NCBI GenBank assembly: GCA_018400715.1
Contig: JAGYME010000009.1
Location: forward strand, 1-43,717
Direction: 5' to 3'
DNA length: 43,717 nucleotides
Origin: Candidatus Bipolaricaulota bacterium
Lineage (GTDB): Bacteria; Bipolaricaulota; Bipolaricaulia; M55B111
In this document: in pieces, positions 18,784 through 26,760 of the stretch
Numbering within the stretch: position 1 is the first letter of the stretch
Layout: every line of letters starts with the position of its first letter
Translations under genes and position numbers: made by a program
Notes under the pieces: generated by a model
Told to the model about the DNA's origin: nothing
Databases searched by the model: none
Seen by the model: only the letters and a program-made list of their open reading frames with translations

Positions 18784-19327
18784 ATGATCCCGGACAGATT
18801 AACCCGTTACTCAACGTTCTCCCTGATTGGGTACGATCCAGTGGAAGATAGGATCGGCGTGGGTGTGCAATCGAAGTTCTTCGCCGTCGGGGCGAGCGTC
18901 CCGTGGGTTGAACCCGGCGTCGGCGCGATCGCAACACAAGCCTATACCAACCTGACCTACGGAATAAAGGGGATAACTCTCCTGGAGGAGAACGTTGGGG
19001 TAGACGATATCATGCAAGCCCTATTGGAGAAGGACGCCGAAAGAGAAAAGAGACAGGTAGCCATTATGGACACTTCCGGAAAAGAGAAATTACGTGAGAA
19101 TCCGGCAAAACGACGTTATCATTCTCCAGGACGTGTTGAGGCGGCTGAATTTCTACGACGGCGAGTTAGATGGCAGATTGACGGACCTTACCCTGAAAGC
19201 TCTGGAGCGCTTCCTCTGGAGCGAGAACCTACGGGCGGCCGCAAAGGTGACTGAGGACGGTGAATTGTCCGTCGACAGACGCCTGTTCGATTACGGGAAA
19301 GAACTCCTGGAAAGAACGCCACGGTAA
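18784..19327 (+). pseudogene. DUF1028 (Ntn-hydrolase-like) gene with internal deletion and frameshift
   Basis: The first ~100 codons from the ATG at 18784 encode the N-terminal half of a DUF1028 protein: GYDPVEDRIGVGVQS, GVGAIATQAYTN, YGIKGITLLEE, REKRQVAIMD. Similarity stops near 19083. A different frame from about 19097 to 19327 encodes the family's C-terminal peptidoglycan-binding-like domain (LQDVLRRLNFYDGELDGRL). About 100 residues of the middle are missing, including the usual GGDxRGxQS region. The original frame reads on into an unrelated basic tail ending at 19254. The gene is thus a remnant with both ends kept. An AGGAGAAAGG SD is still present. A GTG at 19094 could in principle start the C-terminal piece alone, but it lacks a good SD. 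Confidence 0.8.
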
Positions 19328-19415
19328 ACTCGCTGGAATTTTTTCCGGCCCCTCTCTAAAATCTAGCGAATGGACAATCGCTTCTGTATCCACATACTAG
19401 CTGGAGTTGATAAGT

Positions 19416-20003
19416 TTGACGAAAATTGATCTCGACGGGTTAACAAAGCTTTTTTTCGAGCTGGGACAGTTAAAGAGGCTGCCCAGATCCGGCTGGCTGA
19501 GGCTGGGCATTGAGGAACCTGAATCGGTCGCGGAACACTCGTTCAGGACCGCCGCTATCGGGTTCTTTCTGGCAATTCTTGAAGGAACTGATCCATACAG
19601 GACAGCGGCATTTTGCCTGTTTCACGACATCGCCGAAAGCAGGACAGGTGACCTGGACTGGCTAGCCCAGAGATACGCGGAAGACGACGACTACGTTTCT
19701 ACCAGGGTACTCGAAGACCAGGTGGAGGCTCTGCCAGAGGGACTCCAGGAAGAATTCGCCGGACTCATGAAGGGAACTCAAGAAGATAAGGGGAAAATCC
19801 TCGTAGTCGCCCGCGATGCCGACCTTCTTGATTTACTTATTCAGTCCCTGGAATACCTCGAGTCCGGGAGGGGCCTCGCGAAGAAATGGTTTACCAACAC
19901 GGCCCCCTTCCTGCAGACGGACTCCGGGGTCAAGATTGCCCGTGGACTACAGGAAAAGTTAGAAGACGATGACCTGGACGAAGAGATATTCTGGTGGGCG
20001 TAA
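19416..20003 (+). CDS. HD-domain phosphohydrolase (YfbR/HDDC2-like)
   Basis: The 195-residue protein has the HD-superfamily metal ligands: the His of ESVAEHSFRTA (near residue 45), HD in LFHDIAE (near 72), and an Asp in VARDADLLD (near 138). This arrangement fits the YfbR/HDDC2 group of 5'-deoxynucleotidases, which hydrolyse dNMPs. A class II RNR is encoded elsewhere in the window, so a nucleotide-pool role is reasonable but unproven. The TTG at 19416 has GGAG nine bases upstream; a TTG at 19407 overlaps that region. Confidence 0.8.
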   Translation: MTKIDLDGLTKLFFELGQLKRLPRSGWLRLGIEEPESVAEHSFRTAAIGFFLAILEGTDPYRTAAFCLFHDIAESRTGDLDWLAQRYAEDDDYVSTRVLEDQVEALPEGLQEEFAGLMKGTQEDKGKILVVARDADLLDLLIQSLEYLESGRGLAKKWFTNTAPFLQTDSGVKIARGLQEKLEDDDLDEEIFWWA

Positions 20004-20007
20004 TCCC

Positions 20008-21213
20008 TCAATCGAACCCCAGATAGGACAATAACTCCTCCATGGCCTGTGCGACCCTGTTCCTGTCTTCATCGGAGAGTTCCTCTTTAGCCGAGAGATT
20101 GGCAAACGTCCTCAGCACTTCGTCGACTTCCCGGGGCAGATCCGCGGGCGGAGACGGCGCCCCCGCGACGTCTCCCGAGAGAAACCCAAATATCTCTCCG
20201 AGCTTGTCGGCGCTTACAGACGAGATTTTATCCTCCCGGTTTAGATTCATGCCGGAGAGGAGTAGGCTTGCATAAAACCCCCATGACCGTTCGCCTCCGA
20301 GGTTTTCGCGTGCCACCCAGGCAAGGGGATAAACCAAGAAGTAGTCGATTGGCTGGTCGAAGTTCAGGCTTAACCGGCTCTCCTCTTTTCCCTTTACCCG
20401 AAGTTCATCTATTCCTCCGGTAAAACCTCCACCAAAGGATATTTCAGCCGTGAGAGGAAGCGATTGATCCAACTCTTCTTCGCCCACCTCCCTTCCGTTT
20501 TGGTATAGGTGCAAAACCTCTCCGTTAGATGTGAGGGCAAGATGGTTCCATCTATCGGGGAGCAACTTTCGTCCTCCGGCGGATATCGTTCCGCCTTCTT
20601 CGTGAACGACCTTTGGGGTATTTCCTTCCAGGTCGATCCTCCATTTTCCAGCCGATAGAAGTGTTCCTGAGATTTCTCCTTCGGGCCTGACCCATAATTG
20701 GAGAGTGAACGATTCGAACGGTGTTTCGAGATACTTGTCCGTTAACCGAACAACCGCTCGATCATCGGGAGAAGTAAACCCGAGGTAGCGGAACTTTCTA
20801 GTCTGGGACTCAGCTACGTCGGACACTATTTCCGCGCCGAAAAACTCCAGACCATCCGGGTCGTTGAACCCCCAGTATCCGGGTTGAAATTTCCAGAGGA
20901 ACTCCGTCTTAGCCTGTTCGTACTTCTCCCTCAACGGCTGAAAGCGCGCGCCGATAAAAGGAGGGAAGTCCAGTTCCTCGGAGGCCGTTTTCAGTTCCTC
21001 GATCACCTCTCCCAGGTCCGTGCCCTGGAGGATCTCTCCAGGTGCTCCGGCCCCTAGCGTGAGCATGTTCCAACCAAGCAAGAGTTGCCCCAGAGAATAA
21101 CCCAGGACGTTTTCAGGCGGCGCGCCGGCGGCCGAAAGCGGAAACGAGCCAGTTAAGAGAATAATCAAGACAAGGGACAATATTGCAGGAGCAGTCTTCC
21201 TGAACGTCATCAT
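20008..21213 (-). CDS. Secreted LamG-like (concanavalin-fold) protein
   Basis: The ~401-residue protein starts with a signal peptide (MMTFRKTAPAILSLVLIILL, cut near AAGA). A mixed N-terminal region follows, then a LamG/laminin-G-3 domain at about 130-290: VRLTDKYLETPFESFTLQLW, WNHLALTSNG, LYQNGREV and GGIDELRV are the standard strands. The C-terminal part is helical and acidic. LamG domains bind glycans or proteins outside the cell; ligand unknown. No lipobox or sorting signal is seen. GGTGA precedes the ATG pair at 21213/21210. It is 71 bp or more from lplA and convergent with the HD gene (4 bp). Confidence 0.75.
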   Translation of the reverse strand: MMTFRKTAPAILSLVLIILLTGSFPLSAAGAPPENVLGYSLGQLLLGWNMLTLGAGAPGEILQGTDLGEVIEELKTASEELDFPPFIGARFQPLREKYEQAKTEFLWKFQPGYWGFNDPDGLEFFGAEIVSDVAESQTRKFRYLGFTSPDDRAVVRLTDKYLETPFESFTLQLWVRPEGEISGTLLSAGKWRIDLEGNTPKVVHEEGGTISAGGRKLLPDRWNHLALTSNGEVLHLYQNGREVGEEELDQSLPLTAEISFGGGFTGGIDELRVKGKEESRLSLNFDQPIDYFLVYPLAWVARENLGGERSWGFYASLLLSGMNLNREDKISSVSADKLGEIFGFLSGDVAGAPSPPADLPREVDEVLRTFANLSAKEELSDEDRNRVAQAMEELLSYLGFD

Positions 21214-21296
21214 AAATATCACCACATTTTTTGACAGGGTTTCATGTTTGATTTAATCAGCAATACAGTTTACCTCACAGAACGACACAGGCGAAG

Positions 21297-22073
21297 TCAG
21301 TTTCGAAACCTTAAGTTCCACGCGTCAGATCCGTACTTCTCACGGGCAAGCTGACGGGCCATCCCCCACTCGTGCTGCGAAATACCCCCGTTCAGTGGAG
21401 TTAGGTTTAAAACCTCGCCCAGAAGTCCGACCCAACTATCGAAGAAACTCGAGGCTCGGAAGGGAGGTCCAACCAGATCTTCCACGCTTGCCACGGGAGA
21501 GGGAGCTGAGGAAACGTAGTTGCCACCCTCGGCGTACCGACCGTCGTGGGCAAGCAGCAGGTCCTCCATGTATCCCATCATGTCGTGATCACGGAGTAGC
21601 AGCGTACCGTGAAACAGGATTCCCCAGCGGCGGCTCTGGGCAGTACCGCTCACCTTCAACTCATCAACGTAAAGTCCGTTCACTTCCGGTCTGAGGCCCA
21701 GTCCAGTTCTTTTAAGAGCCCGGATGAGCGGCTCAACGTAGGGTTCTGTCTTTATTTCCTTCATATTATTTCTACGTGACGGCAGATAGATCGAGTAGTT
21801 GAGGTTTTCCGGATGATGAAGTACCGCGCCTCCTCCCGATGGCCGCCTGACCACTTCAACTCCGTGAGCCCGACATAACTCGATGTCTACCTCCCTATCA
21901 ACCCGTTGAGACCTGCCCACAATTGCGGAGTAACTATTCCTCCAGAACCTAACCGTCGGGGCGCTCTGTCCCCTGTTTACGTGTTTGACGATTGATTCCT
22001 CAAGAGCAAGGTTGTAGGCTGCCTTCCTTAGCGACAGATCCTTGATAACCCGCAGAGTGCTCGTCTCTTTCAT
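21297..22073 (-). CDS. lplA: Lipoate-protein ligase A family protein
   Basis: The 258-residue protein belongs to the biotin/lipoate ligase fold. It has the family motif RRPSGGGAVLHHPENLNYS (residues 76-94) and the active-site Lys in DELKVSGTAQ (K140). LplA-type enzymes activate lipoate with ATP and attach it to E2 or H proteins; short family members may be octanoyl or lipoyl transferases instead. It is last in the leftward kbl-lipB-lipA-lplA set, 21 bp after lipA, so scavenging and de novo synthesis appear together. No clear SD is seen before the ATG; a small hairpin (22079-22095) lies in the gap and translational coupling to lipA is possible. Confidence 0.85.
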   Translation of the reverse strand: MKETSTLRVIKDLSLRKAAYNLALEESIVKHVNRGQSAPTVRFWRNSYSAIVGRSQRVDREVDIELCRAHGVEVVRRPSGGGAVLHHPENLNYSIYLPSRRNNMKEIKTEPYVEPLIRALKRTGLGLRPEVNGLYVDELKVSGTAQSRRWGILFHGTLLLRDHDMMGYMEDLLLAHDGRYAEGGNYVSSAPSPVASVEDLVGPPFRASSFFDSWVGLLGEVLNLTPLNGGISQHEWGMARQLAREKYGSDAWNLRFRN

Positions 22074-22094
22074 CTAATAGAGGCTTGAATCCTC

Positions 22095-22964
22095 TCATTC
22101 ACCTCTGGCAGCTCGATAAGTCTCTTTTGCTTTATAAGAACTACGGACAAAGGGACCGGAAAGGACTGCCGAATATCCGAGATCGAGACCGGCTTTCTCA
22201 AGCGCCTGAAACTCGCTCAACTCCCAGTACTTTTCGACGGGAAGTTGGTCCAGAGTGGGCCTGAGGTACTGACCGATAGTGACCACGTCCACTCCCGCTC
22301 TCCTGAGGTCCTCCATGGTACTGATAACCTCTCCCTCGCTCTCACCCAGACCGACCATGATAGATGATTTAGTCACTATCTCGGGATACTCACTGCTGAT
22401 AAACCGGTGGACGTTTAAGGACTGTTCGTAGCCGGCGCGGGGGTCGCGCACAGCAGGCGTCAACCTCTCTACCGTCTCCACGTTGTGCCCGATCACGTTC
22501 AACCCCGTATCGGCGATCTCCCGCACTAGATCGGTATCTCCCGAGAAGTCAGGGATAAGAGCTTCCACCAGTGGAGAATCGTCTAGTTCCAGCAGGGCAT
22601 TAATAGACCTCCTGAAGGCTCGGGCGCCGGAGTCAGGGAGGTCGTCCCTGTCCACCGACGTGAGCACTACATAATCCAGCTCCAGGTCCACGACTGCCCG
22701 CCTCAGGTTTTCTGGTTCGTCCTCGTCCAGGGCGCTACCCGGGTTACCCGTCGCCACGTCACAAAACCCACAGTTGCGCGTACAGACTTCCCCCAGCAGC
22801 AGAAACGTAGCGGTCCCGTCCTTCCAGCATTCGCCCTGGTTAGGACAATCAGCTTCCTCGCATACGGAGTGCAGGTTGTAGCGACTTAGGTTCGTGCTCA
22901 CAGATCTCTCGTTTTCCGTGTCCCCGGGCGCAACAGTCTTTATCCACTCAGGAATTGAATTCAT
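22095..22964 (-). CDS. lipA: Lipoyl synthase
   Basis: LipA is a radical-SAM enzyme that inserts two sulfurs into protein-bound octanoyl groups. All cluster ligands are visible: auxiliary cluster C35, C40 and C46 (CEEADCPNQGEC), radical-SAM cluster C61, C65 and C68 (CTRNCGFC), and the RSSY motif at 274-277 that supplies the serine ligand of the auxiliary cluster. Length (289 residues) is normal. It overlaps lipB by 17 bp and is followed by lplA. Confidence 0.96.
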   Translation of the reverse strand: MNSIPEWIKTVAPGDTENERSVSTNLSRYNLHSVCEEADCPNQGECWKDGTATFLLLGEVCTRNCGFCDVATGNPGSALDEDEPENLRRAVVDLELDYVVLTSVDRDDLPDSGARAFRRSINALLELDDSPLVEALIPDFSGDTDLVREIADTGLNVIGHNVETVERLTPAVRDPRAGYEQSLNVHRFISSEYPEIVTKSSIMVGLGESEGEVISTMEDLRRAGVDVVTIGQYLRPTLDQLPVEKYWELSEFQALEKAGLDLGYSAVLSGPFVRSSYKAKETYRAARGE

Positions 22965-23631
22965 TTAGCTCCCACCTTAACTTCTTCATGTTCTTTCTAA
23001 ACTTCTTTAAAAGGACGCCCTTGACCTCGTCAATCGGTGCGTGGGCGTAGTCGTTTAGGGAGCCATATTGCACCCCGTAAAGGCCACAGGGCCTGATTAA
23101 AGACGACTTTTCCGGATCCAGGTCTACGTTCAAGGCCAACCCATGCATCGTATGCCAACGCTTGACCTCGATACCGAGAGAACCAAGTTTCTCCTCCGCT
23201 CCCTTTAGCCACACCCCCACGTGGTCCCCGGACCTGAACTCAGCGTCAACCCCAAAATGACCAGCCGTCTCTACCATGGTATTGCCAAGACGGTATACGA
23301 ACCTCCGAAGGTCCTTCCCGTAAGGCCTGAGATCAAAAATCGGGTAGAGGACGAGTTGGCCGGGGCCATGGTAAGTCACCCCTCCACCCCGCCCAGCACT
23401 GTAGATATCTACGTTCAGCTCTTCTACCGTGGAACGGTCAACCAGGATATCTTCCCGGGCGGAGGACTTCCCTAAAGTTATCGTCGGCCTGTGTCTTGTA
23501 ACCAACAGCTTATCCCCGCACAGACCGTCCTTCCGTCTCTGGAAAACTTCTTTCTGCCGCGCCAGGCTATCTCCGTAATCGGTGACACCGCAATCTACCG
23601 TCTCGTAAGGTGCTGCGGAGGTTTTCCCCAT
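22948..23631 (-). CDS. lipB: Octanoyltransferase LipB
   Basis: LipB moves octanoate from acyl carrier protein to lipoyl domains. The catalytic Lys (K148, in EEKLGSLGI) and Cys (C182, in LIRPCG) are both present, with the substrate motif GRGGGVTYHGPGQLV at about 80-94. Length is 227 residues from the ATG at 23631; a TTG one codon earlier is also open. AGGATG lies upstream. It is 19 bp after kbl and overlaps lipA by 17 bp. Confidence 0.95.
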   Translation of the reverse strand: MGKTSAAPYETVDCGVTDYGDSLARQKEVFQRRKDGLCGDKLLVTRHRPTITLGKSSAREDILVDRSTVEELNVDIYSAGRGGGVTYHGPGQLVLYPIFDLRPYGKDLRRFVYRLGNTMVETAGHFGVDAEFRSGDHVGVWLKGAEEKLGSLGIEVKRWHTMHGLALNVDLDPEKSSLIRPCGLYGVQYGSLNDYAHAPIDEVKGVLLKKFRKNMKKLRWELNEFNS

Positions 23632-23650
23632 CAAATTAGCATCCTGTTAC

Positions 23651-24871
23651 TTATTCAAATTTATCTATCGTCTCTAGCACGTAGTCCAGGTCATCCGTCG
23701 AGTGGTTCGCGCAGAGTTGGAACCTTATAGATTCGTCACCGTGGGGCACGACGGGATAGACTATCGCTGTCGCTAGAACCTTGTTCTCCTTAAGAAAGCC
23801 AACCAAATCTCTTGTCTTTTTCGTATCCCTAACCATTAGCGGAACGACGGGGTGTGGCCCCTCGATTACCTCGTGGCCGATGTCCTTGAGGCCTTCCTCG
23901 AAGTAGTTCGTCATCTTCCGCAGGTGGGAGAGCATATCGCGGCCCTGGGAGCTGTCGATAATCTCCAGTGACTTGATAGCAGCCTCTGCCTCAGGGGCGG
24001 TAATTGGGTTGGAGTAAATGTAGAAAGGAGAGGTCTCGCGCAGATATTCAACCACCTTGCTCTTGGTGACGACGTAACCTCCATTTACCCCTAGAGCTTT
24101 GCCCATGGTTGCTACGATTAAGTCTATACCGTTCTCACCGGCAATTTCAGACGTTCCCCGACCAGTCTCTCCATAGGCGCCAATCCCGTGGGAATCGTCC
24201 ATGATCGTGAATACACCGTCCTTAAACTCAGAATCGTATTTCTTTACGGTACTGACCAGCTCCTCGAGGTCGGGATAATCCCCCCTCATACTGAATACAC
24301 CGTCGGTAATCACGATAACGCGGTCGTATTCTCGAGCTGCTTTGCTCAACTGTTTGTCCAGGTCATCGTTATCTAGGTGGTCATAGATCCCTTTACCTTT
24401 CGGTTTGGCCATACGGATACCGTTGATAATACAGTTGTGATTGAGTTCGTCAGAGAGAATAAGTGTCTTCTTAGAAGTAAGGGGCTGAATGATTCCGGTC
24501 ATAGTCGCGTAGGCGGAAGAATAAATCATACAAGCTTCCTTGTCGTGAAAGTCAGCCAACTTCTTTTCCAGCTCGACGTGGGGCTCGTACGTTCCGTGAA
24601 TAAACCTGACCGCGCCCGGCCCTGACCCGTAAACCTTCGATGCCTCCTCTTCGGCCTCGATCACTTCGTCGTTCAGGTGAAGGCCGAGATATGAATTAGA
24701 ATTCATTTTCAGAAACGCTCCATCTTCATCCTGCAGGTAGTACCTTGGGGCGTTTCCGTCCTCCGACTCCTTCACTCCTGTGATAACCAACTCATCTCCC
24801 TTCAACGTCCCGTCCTCTTTCATCTCCTGCAACCTATCGCTCAAAACTTGCTGCATCTTCTCTAGGGGCAT
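23651..24871 (-). CDS. kbl: Glycine C-acetyltransferase (2-amino-3-ketobutyrate CoA ligase)
   Basis: This PLP enzyme of the alpha-oxoamine synthase family converts 2-amino-3-ketobutyrate and CoA to glycine and acetyl-CoA, the second step of threonine catabolism, or the reverse. The 406-residue product has the PLP lysine K258 (ATMGKALG), the cofactor-binding MDDSHG segment (224-229) and the GSGPGAVRFIHGT loop typical of Kbl. A BioF-type activity cannot be excluded by sequence alone. No threonine dehydrogenase gene is adjacent. The ATG at 24871 is preceded by GAGGTGA; the GTG nine bases upstream lies in that SD. It heads the lipoate operon. Confidence 0.85.
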   Translation of the reverse strand: MPLEKMQQVLSDRLQEMKEDGTLKGDELVITGVKESEDGNAPRYYLQDEDGAFLKMNSNSYLGLHLNDEVIEAEEEASKVYGSGPGAVRFIHGTYEPHVELEKKLADFHDKEACMIYSSAYATMTGIIQPLTSKKTLILSDELNHNCIINGIRMAKPKGKGIYDHLDNDDLDKQLSKAAREYDRVIVITDGVFSMRGDYPDLEELVSTVKKYDSEFKDGVFTIMDDSHGIGAYGETGRGTSEIAGENGIDLIVATMGKALGVNGGYVVTKSKVVEYLRETSPFYIYSNPITAPEAEAAIKSLEIIDSSQGRDMLSHLRKMTNYFEEGLKDIGHEVIEGPHPVVPLMVRDTKKTRDLVGFLKENKVLATAIVYPVVPHGDESIRFQLCANHSTDDLDYVLETIDKFE

Positions 24872-24888
24872 AAATCTCACCTCGTTGT

Positions 24889-24894
24889 ATTATA
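24889..24894 (-). promoter_or_regulatory. -10 box for the kbl-lipB-lipA-lplA operon
   Basis: A perfect TATAAT on the minus strand lies 17 nt upstream of the kbl start. No good -35 box is visible at 16-18 nt, so the call is tentative. Confidence 0.35.
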
Positions 24895-24977
24895 ACATCT
24901 TTACAAGGATACCGAAGGAATATCTACTGATCAAACGGGGGGGACAAGTCCCGGGGACCTGCGAACGCATGGCAAAA

Positions 24978-25006
24978 TTGAACTGCCGTGAAATCTGCTA
25001 TATAAT
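24978..25006 (+). promoter_or_regulatory. Strong sigma70-type promoter of the HU gene
   Basis: TTGAAC (24978-24983), a 17-nt spacer and a perfect TATAAT (25001-25006) lie 32 nt upstream of the HU start. It is among the best consensus matches in the window and fits an abundant protein. Confidence 0.75.
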
Positions 25007-25038
25007 GAATCGTATCTTAAGAAAGGGGGTAACAGAAC

Positions 25039-25353
25039 ATGAACAAAAGTGAACTCGTGGACGAGCTCTACAGCAAGAACGAGTGCACGAAAAAAGAGTG
25101 TAGGGAACTGGTCACGTCGATGGTCGACACGATTATGGAGACAGTATCCAAAGGTGAAGAAGTAAGACTGATCAACTTCGGTACATTTAAGCCCAATTCT
25201 AGGAAGGCAACTGTGAAGCGGAACCCTCAGACCGGGGAAAAGATCGATATCGACGCGAAGGTAGTTCCCAAGTTCAAAGCAGGCAAGGGCTTTACGGAAA
25301 AAGTAGAGAAAAAACTGAAACCGACCGGTGAGGGTGGGTACAAGGCCGAGTAA
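25039..25353 (+). CDS. hup: HU family DNA-binding protein
   Basis: The 104-residue protein has the HU/IHF fold: helices with MNKSELVDEL and LVTSMVDTIM, then INFGTFKPNSRKATVKRNPQTG, the beta arm that intercalates into DNA (RNPQTGE is the conserved tip). The C-terminal tail beyond residue 90 is slightly longer than standard HU (90 residues) and Lys/Gly-rich. It compacts and bends chromosomal DNA as a dimer. Two Cys residues near residue 20 are unusual. AAGAAAGGGGG precedes the ATG. Confidence 0.93.
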   Translation: MNKSELVDELYSKNECTKKECRELVTSMVDTIMETVSKGEEVRLINFGTFKPNSRKATVKRNPQTGEKIDIDAKVVPKFKAGKGFTEKVEKKLKPTGEGGYKAE

Positions 25354-25500
25354 GGCAGGGGTCTCCTTTTGAGGAGGTAAACGCCCGCAATCGCCCACAT
25401 CTACTCAAAGTCAAACTTATGCGGTCCATAGAGGTAGCTGTTAGTGTAATCTTCCTTCGCGCAGGGTTCATTAAACTCCACCGCACCAACAGGGGGAATT

Positions 25501-26379
25501 ATGGAGACTCAAGCCGTATTTAGTTCTATCTGGGATTTCTTACAAAAACCAATGTTCTCTGTTGGGGGCGAAGGAGTCTCGGCCGTCTCCTTTGTCTACT
25601 TCGCTGTCGTGATCATCGTTTCCATTGGTGTATCCCGTCTGATCATCCGGCTTCTCCAGCGAAACGTATATTCGAAAACGGAAATTGAACGCGGGGCTCA
25701 GTACACGCTCTCCCGTCTCATCAAGTACGTAATTATCGTCCTCGGTTTCTTAATCGGGCTACAGATGATCGGTTTCGACCTCTCCGTCCTGACGGTATTC
25801 GGCGGTTTGTTCGGAGTTGGAATCGGTTTCGGCCTGCAGAACATATTTTCCAACTTCGCCTCGGGCTTGATACTACTGCTGGAACGCCCGGTGCAGGTTG
25901 GGGATATCGTCGAACTCGATGGACTCTTGGGTAGAGTTACGGAGATCAGGTTCCGCGTTGCCATCGTGACGACCTTCGACAACGAGTCGATAATAGTCCC
26001 TAACTCCGATTTAGTCAGCGAACGCGTGACCAACTGGTCTTACGGCGGCGACACCACCCTCCGACTACGTATCCCGATCGGAGTCGCATACGGCACGGAC
26101 GTAGAACTGGTGGAAAAGTTGTTAAAAGAAATGGCCAAGAGCGAGGAGGCCGTGATGTCCGACCCCGCACCGGAAGTGTACTTCAAAGAGCACGGGGATT
26201 CCGCCCTGAACTTCGAACTCAGAGTCTGGGTCCCTTCGCCCGCCTACAGGATCGAAGTTAGCAACAGTATCCGAAAGAAAATTGACGCCAGGTTCAAGGA
26301 AGAGAATATAGAAATTCCTTTCCCACAGAGGGACAACCACGTTTTCTTCGAAGAAGAGTACGAGTTAGCGAGCAACTAG
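25501..26379 (+). CDS. mscS: Small-conductance mechanosensitive channel (MscS family)
   Basis: The 292-residue protein has three membrane helices (about 27-50, 70-88 and the pore helix 95-125). The pore helix carries the glycine-rich FGGLFGVGIGFGLQN stretch and NFASGLILLLERP, followed by the MscS beta domain (VGDIVELDG, VPNSDLVSERVTNWS) and a C-terminal alpha/beta domain. It releases solutes during hypo-osmotic shock, fitting a halophile. AGGGGG precedes the ATG. The remnant of corA lies just downstream. Confidence 0.93.
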   Translation: METQAVFSSIWDFLQKPMFSVGGEGVSAVSFVYFAVVIIVSIGVSRLIIRLLQRNVYSKTEIERGAQYTLSRLIKYVIIVLGFLIGLQMIGFDLSVLTVFGGLFGVGIGFGLQNIFSNFASGLILLLERPVQVGDIVELDGLLGRVTEIRFRVAIVTTFDNESIIVPNSDLVSERVTNWSYGGDTTLRLRIPIGVAYGTDVELVEKLLKEMAKSEEAVMSDPAPEVYFKEHGDSALNFELRVWVPSPAYRIEVSNSIRKKIDARFKEENIEIPFPQRDNHVFFEEEYELASN

Positions 26380-26389
26380 GAAACCGGAC

Positions 26390-26648
26390 ATGAAGAGTTA
26401 TCTTATCAAGAAAGGCGACGTAAAGTATATTTCCGACGTGGACGCTTGTATCAGGAGGGGCTGAAAAGAGGAAGGGTTTATTTGGATAGACGTCGGAAGG
26501 GGTGAGTTCGACGGGTTACCTGTACGGGATGAATTTCACACACATCCCGGAGCTTGGCTGGCGGTGGAGTTATTACGGGGTCCTCGGCTTTATGGGACTT
26601 GTCACCGTGGGTATGGTTATCTACTTTAAGTCGCAGGACTGGTTCTAA
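26390..26648 (+). pseudogene. corA: corA magnesium transporter remnant (both ends kept, middle deleted)
   Basis: From the ATG at 26390 the frame reads MKSYLIKKGDVKYISD and then hits a TGA at 26462. The same frame continues as KEEGFIWIDVGRGEFDG, the N-terminal strand pattern of CorA. Around 26505-26515 the similarity jumps to another frame that encodes the CorA C-terminus: the signature YGMNF at the mouth of the pore, IPELGWRW, a last membrane helix and FKSQDWF before TAA at 26648. About 250 residues between are missing. Stop codon, frame change and deletion together mean no functional transporter. It follows mscS by 10 bp. Confidence 0.82.
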
Positions 26649-26726
26649 CACCCTGCCCAGCAAATTCCGAACTTCACGGCACCGTCCAGATTCAGCCTGG
26701 TTGTGTTAAAATGATAGCTATTGGAC

Positions 26727-26749
26727 GTCTGCCTCAAAAGAGGACAGAC
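26727..26749. terminator. Stem-loop after the S41 peptidase operon
   Basis: GTCTG-CCTC pairs with GAGG-CAGAC across a four-A loop, with one bulged A (26727-26735 with 26740-26749). It lies just beyond the stop of the leftward S41 gene and downstream of the corA remnant. No T-run follows, so it may stabilise the transcript end and not terminate. Confidence 0.4.
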
Positions 26750-26760
26750 CTTATAAAGAT

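Noticed and set aside
19094-19327. Independent 77-codon gene encoding a peptidoglycan-binding domain
   Set aside because: It corresponds to the C-terminal domain of DUF1028 proteins and directly follows the N-terminal half; the GTG lacks a proper SD.
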